Shown: positions 59,466-64,000 of the stretch, piece by piece
Layout of the letters: each line of letters starts with the position of its first letter
How positions within the stretch are numbered: position 1 is the first letter of the stretch
Origin: Algoriphagus sp. Y33
Lineage (GTDB): Bacteria; Bacteroidota; Bacteroidia; Cytophagales; Cyclobacteriaceae
Direction: 5' to 3'
Assembly: GCF_014838715.1 (NCBI RefSeq)
Contig: NZ_CP061947.1
Coordinates: forward strand, 372,001-436,000
DNA length: 64,000 nt
Translations under genes and position numbers: made by a program
Notes under the pieces: generated by a model
Seen by the model: only the letters and a program-made list of their open reading frames with translations
What the model was told of the DNA's origin: nothing
Databases searched by the model: none

Positions 59466-60581
59466 ATGGCACAAGAAGAAGATAATTTCTTAAACCTGAT
59501 CCGTAAGCGAAAAAAAGGAAGGTTAAAAATCTACATCGGCATGATAGCCGGTGTAGGTAAAACCTACCGTATGCTTCAGGAAGCCCATGACCTACTGAAG
59601 GCAGGTGTTGACGTAAAGCTCGGGTTCATAGAGCCACATGATCGTAAGGAAACCATTGCATTGGTAGGTGGCTTGCCTGAGATACCTCGAAAAAAGGTGT
59701 TTTACAAAGGTAGGGAATTAGAGGAAATGGATTTGGAAGCCATTCTCAATACCCATCCTGACGTCGTTTTAGTGGATGAATTAGCCCATACCAATATCCC
59801 CGGCAGCAAAAATGAAAAGCGCTGGCAGGATGTCATCGACCTGATCAATGATGGGATAAATGTGATTACCGCCTTCAATGTGCAGCATCTGGAAAGTATG
59901 ATCGACAGGGTGCAAAAGATCTCAGGTATTGAAGTGAAGGAGTGTATTCCTGACAAGATTTTAGCCTATGCTGATGAAGTAGTCAATATCGATCTGCCTG
60001 CGGAGGATTTGATCAAGCGTCTGAAAGATGGTAAAATTTACAGTGGAGAGCGTATAAAGAGGGCGCTAGACCATTTTTTTCAGCCCGAACAGATCTTGCA
60101 GCTCCGGGATCTGGCTCTTCGGCAGGTCGCCTCACAGGTGGAGCATCAGATCCAAAACAGCCTTCCCCAATCCTCCAGGATGCCGCTGGAACGGTTTATG
60201 GCATGTATCAGCACCAATTATGAAGGAGGGAAAAAGATCATTCGGAAAACCTCCAGGATGGCAGCCAGATATCAGGCAAAGTGGTATGTCTTGTATATCC
60301 AGATACCCAAGGAACAATCTGATAAAATTGATCTGGCTACCCAACGAAAACTACTTCAGAACCTGAAATGGGCGACTGAGCTCGGTGCTGAGATCATTAA
60401 AGTCAAAGGGGATGACATTCCTGAATTGATCTATTCTACAGCTGAAGCGTATAAAATCACCAATATCGTATTGGGTAAACCTCATTTTAGTTTATTACGC
60501 CAACTGACAGGCAAAAACTATTTTGATAAATTATTGAAGAAACTGGTTGATAAGGAAATAGACGTGATTCTGGTCTTTTAA
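59466..60581 (+). CDS. KdpD N-terminal sensor domain protein, without kinase
   Basis: 371 residues from ATG 59466 (MAQEEDNFLNLIRKRKKG), which has AGGA upstream. The KdpD domain spans about 20-230: IAGVGKTYRMLQEAHDLL (Walker A), GFIEPHDRKETIALVGGLPEIPRKK, VLVDELAHTNIPGSKNEKRWQDV (Walker B). A universal-stress-protein domain fills about 250-371 (MACISTNYEGGKKIIRKTSR ... NIVLGKPHFSLLRQL). The membrane and kinase parts of full KdpD are absent; a separate histidine kinase is encoded 11 bp downstream, so the sensor is split over two proteins. Confidence 0.93.
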   Translation: MAQEEDNFLNLIRKRKKGRLKIYIGMIAGVGKTYRMLQEAHDLLKAGVDVKLGFIEPHDRKETIALVGGLPEIPRKKVFYKGRELEEMDLEAILNTHPDVVLVDELAHTNIPGSKNEKRWQDVIDLINDGINVITAFNVQHLESMIDRVQKISGIEVKECIPDKILAYADEVVNIDLPAEDLIKRLKDGKIYSGERIKRALDHFFQPEQILQLRDLALRQVASQVEHQIQNSLPQSSRMPLERFMACISTNYEGGKKIIRKTSRMAARYQAKWYVLYIQIPKEQSDKIDLATQRKLLQNLKWATELGAEIIKVKGDDIPELIYSTAEAYKITNIVLGKPHFSLLRQLTGKNYFDKLLKKLVDKEIDVILVF

Positions 60582-60592
60582 GCAAACTCAAA

Positions 60593-62413
60593 ATGAAAGT
60601 AAAACATAAGCTCTCGCTGTCACTGGCATTTCTATTTGCAGTGATCATACTTTTAAGTTCGACGGGCGTCTATTACCTCAGTCAACTTGCCACCGATTCA
60701 GCAGCAATATTGAAGGACAATAACCGTACGCTGAGTTATATGCGGAATATTGACAAAGCGGTGGATCAGATTCAATCCGCGATCATTTCGGGTAATAATG
60801 TAGAGACTGAGCTTACTCCATATCTCCAAACCTTAACCGAAAACATCAAGCTTCAACAGGAAAATATCACTGAGCCTGCTGAACAGAATATCACCGATAA
60901 ACTTGAAGCAAATTTGAATAGGTTAACCCTGGTACTTAGAGATACGGGATTAGATTCGATTAGCAGGGATTCCTACAGTAGTAATTTATTGCCTGTCATG
61001 CAGGAAATAAAGAGCATCACCGATGACATCTACCTGATCAATGAAAAAACCATGATCAGGAAAAATGAGCAGGCCAATGCCACTGCCGATAAAACCGTGT
61101 TGTATATGGGGATTGTCGGAAGTGCCAGCGTCTTGATTGGCCTGATGCTTTTGTTCTGGCTTCCTGCATATATTTCCAAACCCCTGGCCACTTTCAATAA
61201 GGCAATCGGAGAAATTGCAAGAGGAAATTATAAGCAAACTATTTCCGGTGAATCCAAAGATGAATTTGGTGAACTTGCCAGGTCATTTAATACGATGGCG
61301 GCCAAGCTGGATGAGTATGAGCATTCCAGTCTGGCTAAAATTTTGAAAGAACAGAAGCGACTTAATGCCCTGATCAACCAACTCGATGAAGTGGTTTTGG
61401 GCTTGGATGAAAGCAAACGAGTGATTTTTGCCAATGAGCACTGCTTGCAACTCCTTGACCTTCCCAAAAATGAGGTGATAAACAAATACGCTCCAGACAT
61501 AGCGATAAAAAGCCCACTAATGAGTAATCTTATCCAAGAGCTCATGATGGGTTATTCCTCCAAAGGTGCTAAAAATTATCAGCCTGTTAAAATAGTAGAA
61601 AACAATAAGGATAAGTTGTATTCAAAAAATGTAATTGATGTTGCCACTAAGCCAACTGGAGAAGATCGGAGGATACTTGTGGGGCATGTGGTATTATTAA
61701 CGGATATCACGGACTTTTCTGAAAAGGATAAGGCTAAAACGCATTTTATTGCCACTCTTTCCCATGAGCTGAAAACCCCTGTGGCGGCAATCGATATGAG
61801 TGCAAAACTGTTACGAAACCCCAAGTCAGGTCCACTGTCTGGAAATCAGGAAGAACTGCTGGCAACTATTGAAGGAAACAATGAACGGATCAGAAGAATG
61901 ATCAATGAAGTGCTTGACGTGTCCAAAATTGAAAGTGGTACGATCGATGTCAAGATGGGGGAAGCATCTGCCGAAGACCTGATCGATAATGCGATAGACG
62001 GCGTGCATTTATTTTTGGATGGGAAGAACTTAAAAATTACTAAGAATATAGAAGGCGTTCATAGCTTCATAAAAGTGGATGCCCATAAGACAGTTTGGGT
62101 ACTCAATAATTTTTTAACCAATGCGATACGATATGCTCCTGAAGGATCGACTATTGACGTAAAGGCTGAAATGGTAGGTAGCAGATTAAAAATTTCAGTA
62201 ACAGATCAAGGAAAAGGAATTGCAACAGATGACCAGCAAAAGGTTTTTCTAAAATTCAATAGACTATCCAAAACAGAAACCGGAGGGACTGGACTAGGTC
62301 TTGCAATATCCAAGGAGTTTGTAGAGGCGATGGGAGGAAAAATAGGAGTGCAATCCTCGGCAAACCATGGGGCTACTTTTTGGATAACATTTCCCATAAG
62401 TAAGTTGACTTAA
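60593..62413 (+). CDS. HAMP sensor histidine kinase of the kdp locus
   Basis: 606 residues. Membrane helix 1 at about 7-28, an extracytoplasmic sensing region of about 150 residues, helix 2 at about 165-190 (MGIVGSASVLIGLMLLFWLPA), HAMP (ISKPLATFNKAIGEIARGNY), a PAS-like region (LINQLDEVVLGLDESKRVIFAN), then the kinase core with H391 (TLSHELKTPVAAIDMS), N-box NNFLTNAIRYAPEG, DQGKGI and GGTGLGLAISKEF. It most likely phosphorylates the NtrC-type regulator at 51664, with the KdpD-domain protein modulating it. Confidence 0.93.
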   Translation: MKVKHKLSLSLAFLFAVIILLSSTGVYYLSQLATDSAAILKDNNRTLSYMRNIDKAVDQIQSAIISGNNVETELTPYLQTLTENIKLQQENITEPAEQNITDKLEANLNRLTLVLRDTGLDSISRDSYSSNLLPVMQEIKSITDDIYLINEKTMIRKNEQANATADKTVLYMGIVGSASVLIGLMLLFWLPAYISKPLATFNKAIGEIARGNYKQTISGESKDEFGELARSFNTMAAKLDEYEHSSLAKILKEQKRLNALINQLDEVVLGLDESKRVIFANEHCLQLLDLPKNEVINKYAPDIAIKSPLMSNLIQELMMGYSSKGAKNYQPVKIVENNKDKLYSKNVIDVATKPTGEDRRILVGHVVLLTDITDFSEKDKAKTHFIATLSHELKTPVAAIDMSAKLLRNPKSGPLSGNQEELLATIEGNNERIRRMINEVLDVSKIESGTIDVKMGEASAEDLIDNAIDGVHLFLDGKNLKITKNIEGVHSFIKVDAHKTVWVLNNFLTNAIRYAPEGSTIDVKAEMVGSRLKISVTDQGKGIATDDQQKVFLKFNRLSKTETGGTGLGLAISKEFVEAMGGKIGVQSSANHGATFWITFPISKLT

Positions 62414-62589
62414 ACCAAAATCGAACTTCAACAAATGTCAAAACCCTATTAAAGGCTAATTAATCTGCTAACGAGTAAAGAGATTTGAAATCCACCCTTT
62501 TAGATCCTTGAGCCCAGGGTTTTTGGGGTCGTTTTTTCATTTCCCTGCATAGGACTATGCTTATCGGGTAATTTGCCAATGTTTTGGCC

Positions 62590-62620
62590 GTTGGAAAATT
62601 CTGATGATTAAATACCTTTG
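62590..62620 (+). promoter_or_regulatory. Possible Bacteroidota promoter for the trkH-like gene
   Basis: TACCTTTG at 62613-62620 matches the Bacteroidota -7 motif TAnnTTTG; TTGG at 62590-62593 sits 19 bp upstream where TTTG (-33) is expected. The start codon follows only 4 nt later, so the transcript would be nearly leaderless. Confidence 0.3.
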
Positions 62621-62624
62621 GCGA

Positions 62625-64000
62625 ATGAAATTCGATTTGAAGTATTTAAACAGAATTGCATTTTGGATTAGCACCCTGGGGATTTTTGCCATCATTTCTG
62701 ATTTTGGTTTTTTTCAGGTAAGATCAACCCAGCGTTTCTTTGATGGATTTTTCTTTTTTGTTTTGGCCGTAGGTATTATTTCGACCGTCTCCCGGTATCT
62801 CAGCAAGAACAGACAAATCAGGAAGAAAGTATTCGTTTTTGATTTACTTTCCATTGGATTTACCCTGTGGATTTATTACATGTACTTATTTGTGGGAGTT
62901 CCGTTTGAAACGGATTTACTACTGGAGAACCCAATTTGGGTTCGCATAGCAGTCCTTGCCACATTCATCAGGGAATTTTCTGAATTAAAAGTAGTCTATA
63001 ACAGGACTTTCTTGAATCCGGCGCAATTGTTTGTCGGGAGTTTTTTCCTGATCATCCTTTTTGGTGCAGGAATGCTGATGCTGCCAAACGCCACCCATGA
63101 AGGATTATCCTTTGTGGATGCTCTTTTTACTTCTACCAGTGCTGTTTGCGTAACTGGATTGATTGTGGTGGACACAGGAAGCTATTTTACAGAGTTCGGG
63201 CAAGTGATTATCATGTTTCTTATACAGATAGGGGGATTGGGTATATTGACATTCGCCAGTTATTTCAGTTATTTTTTTAGTGGTGGTGCAACTTATGAAA
63301 ACCAGTTGGTGCTGGGAGATATGAACAATTCGAAGAAATTGGGAGAGGTTTACTCAACCCTGAAAAATGTTATCTTGATTACCTTTGGAATTGAATTTTT
63401 CTCCGCAGTTTTGATTTTTTTTAGTTTGGATGCCCAGAATTTCCCTCCCCATTTAAGTAAGGTCTTTTTCTCTGAGTTTCATGCTATTTCCGCTTTTTGC
63501 AATGCCGGTTTTTCAACCTTGCCAAACAGCTTGTATGAGACAGGATTTAAATATAATTATGTTCTTCACCTCATAATTATTGCCACGTTTGTATTGGGTG
63601 GACTTGGGTTTTCTATTGTTTCAAATATTTTAAACTATCTGAAGTATAAATCAAGAAGGGTTTTATTCAAGAATAAGAATTTTGAATCCAGGCCGTGGGT
63701 GTTAACTATCAACAGTAGGATCAACTTAATTACCACTGTAAGTATTTCCCTGATCGCCTTTGTGCTATTTTTCGTTTTGGAATATCATAATACACTGGAA
63801 GGACATAATTGGTTTGGCAAAATTGTTACCGCCTTATTTGGAGCGACGACCCCCAGAACTGCAGGATTTAACTCAATAGACACCGCTGCGATGCTCTTTC
63901 CAACCACGATGATGGTTTTCCTACTGATGTGGATAGGGGCATCCCCGGTCTCCACGGGTGGGGGTATCAAGACGAGTACGTTTGCGATCGCTACATTAAA
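62625..64000 (+). CDS. TrkH-family potassium uptake protein (partial, 3' end outside window)
   Basis: 458 codons are visible from ATG 62625 (MKFDLKYLNRIAFW), open to the right edge. Multiple membrane helices; the pore loops of TrkH/KtrB are visible: TSTSAVCVTGLIVVDTG (filter T-x-V-G-like), HAISAFCNAGFSTLPNSL and ATTPRTAGFNSID, each with the conserved glycine. Gene identity is clear from these repeated filters. It is the membrane subunit of a constitutive-type K+ uptake system that would need a TrkA/KtrA partner outside the window. With KdpFABC, it makes this end of the window a potassium uptake island. Confidence 0.92.
   Translation, partial: MKFDLKYLNRIAFWISTLGIFAIISDFGFFQVRSTQRFFDGFFFFVLAVGIISTVSRYLSKNRQIRKKVFVFDLLSIGFTLWIYYMYLFVGVPFETDLLLENPIWVRIAVLATFIREFSELKVVYNRTFLNPAQLFVGSFFLIILFGAGMLMLPNATHEGLSFVDALFTSTSAVCVTGLIVVDTGSYFTEFGQVIIMFLIQIGGLGILTFASYFSYFFSGGATYENQLVLGDMNNSKKLGEVYSTLKNVILITFGIEFFSAVLIFFSLDAQNFPPHLSKVFFSEFHAISAFCNAGFSTLPNSLYETGFKYNYVLHLIIIATFVLGGLGFSIVSNILNYLKYKSRRVLFKNKNFESRPWVLTINSRINLITTVSISLIAFVLFFVLEYHNTLEGHNWFGKIVTALFGATTPRTAGFNSIDTAAMLFPTTMMVFLLMWIGASPVSTGGGIKTSTFAIATL

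Noticed and set aside
1..64000. tRNA, rRNA, insertion sequences, integrases
   Set aside because: None were recognised on reading both strands. Absence is by eye only; a tRNA scan would settle it.

Overview
The window reads as a chromosomal segment of a Bacteroidota bacterium, most likely order Cytophagales. The evidence is three FecI-type sigma / FecR / TonB-receptor modules, two of them with SusC/SusD pairs, plus DUF6266-like and DUF6520-like proteins, LytS/LytR-type signalling, an ABC permease fused to an M1 peptidase, and ATG starts without strong Shine-Dalgarno sequences. The species cannot be named from sequence alone.

Layout. 1-0.9 kb: edge of a small secreted protein and a MauE/DoxX-like membrane protein (minus strand). 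1.3-4 kb: a Crp-like regulator overlapping a class I terpene synthase, then a small conserved protein and a DUF6266-like protein. 4-7 kb: no genes, but structured repeats and a 2-kb pyrimidine-rich tandem array with a 133-bp period. 7-13.5 kb: an ABC transporter (permease/M1 fusion plus ATPase) divergent from a LytS/LytR two-component pair. 13.5-15.4 kb: a decayed Crp fragment, an HxlR regulator divergent from a flavin oxidoreductase, and an NTF2-like protein. 15.8-20.9 kb: sigma/FecR/TonB-receptor module 1. 21.3-30.4 kb: module 2, with SusC, SusD, a glycerophosphodiester phosphodiesterase and a metallo-beta-lactamase-fold hydrolase. 30.5 kb: a dead sigma factor. 31.3-47.1 kb: module 3, with SusC, SusD, gamma-glutamyltransferase, a class V aminotransferase, two amidohydrolase-family proteins and an M14 carboxypeptidase, which looks like a peptide or gamma-glutamyl compound utilisation locus. 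47.3-51.7 kb: an MFS transporter and a Crp regulator among broken genes (MBL-fold fragment, SulP fragment, frameshifted Crp). 51.7-64 kb: a potassium island (NtrC-type regulator, KdpF-A-B-C, an outer-membrane barrel, a free-standing KdpD sensor domain, a separate histidine kinase, and a TrkH that runs off the end).

The most unusual signals are repeats placed at gene boundaries. One roughly 91-99-bp family sits directly in front of start codons (before the genes starting at 170 on minus, 40159 and 41832). It carries a small hairpin whose stem changes by compensatory substitution, and in three copies a 28-codon mini-ORF ending 4 nt before the next ATG. A second, palindromic family (arms GTAAGGGCRATTCA) supplies the stop codon of every gene it touches (53002, 53042 on minus, 57554, 59407). 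In addition, all three FecR-to-TonB-receptor junctions carry an unrelated-sequence hairpin in the same place.
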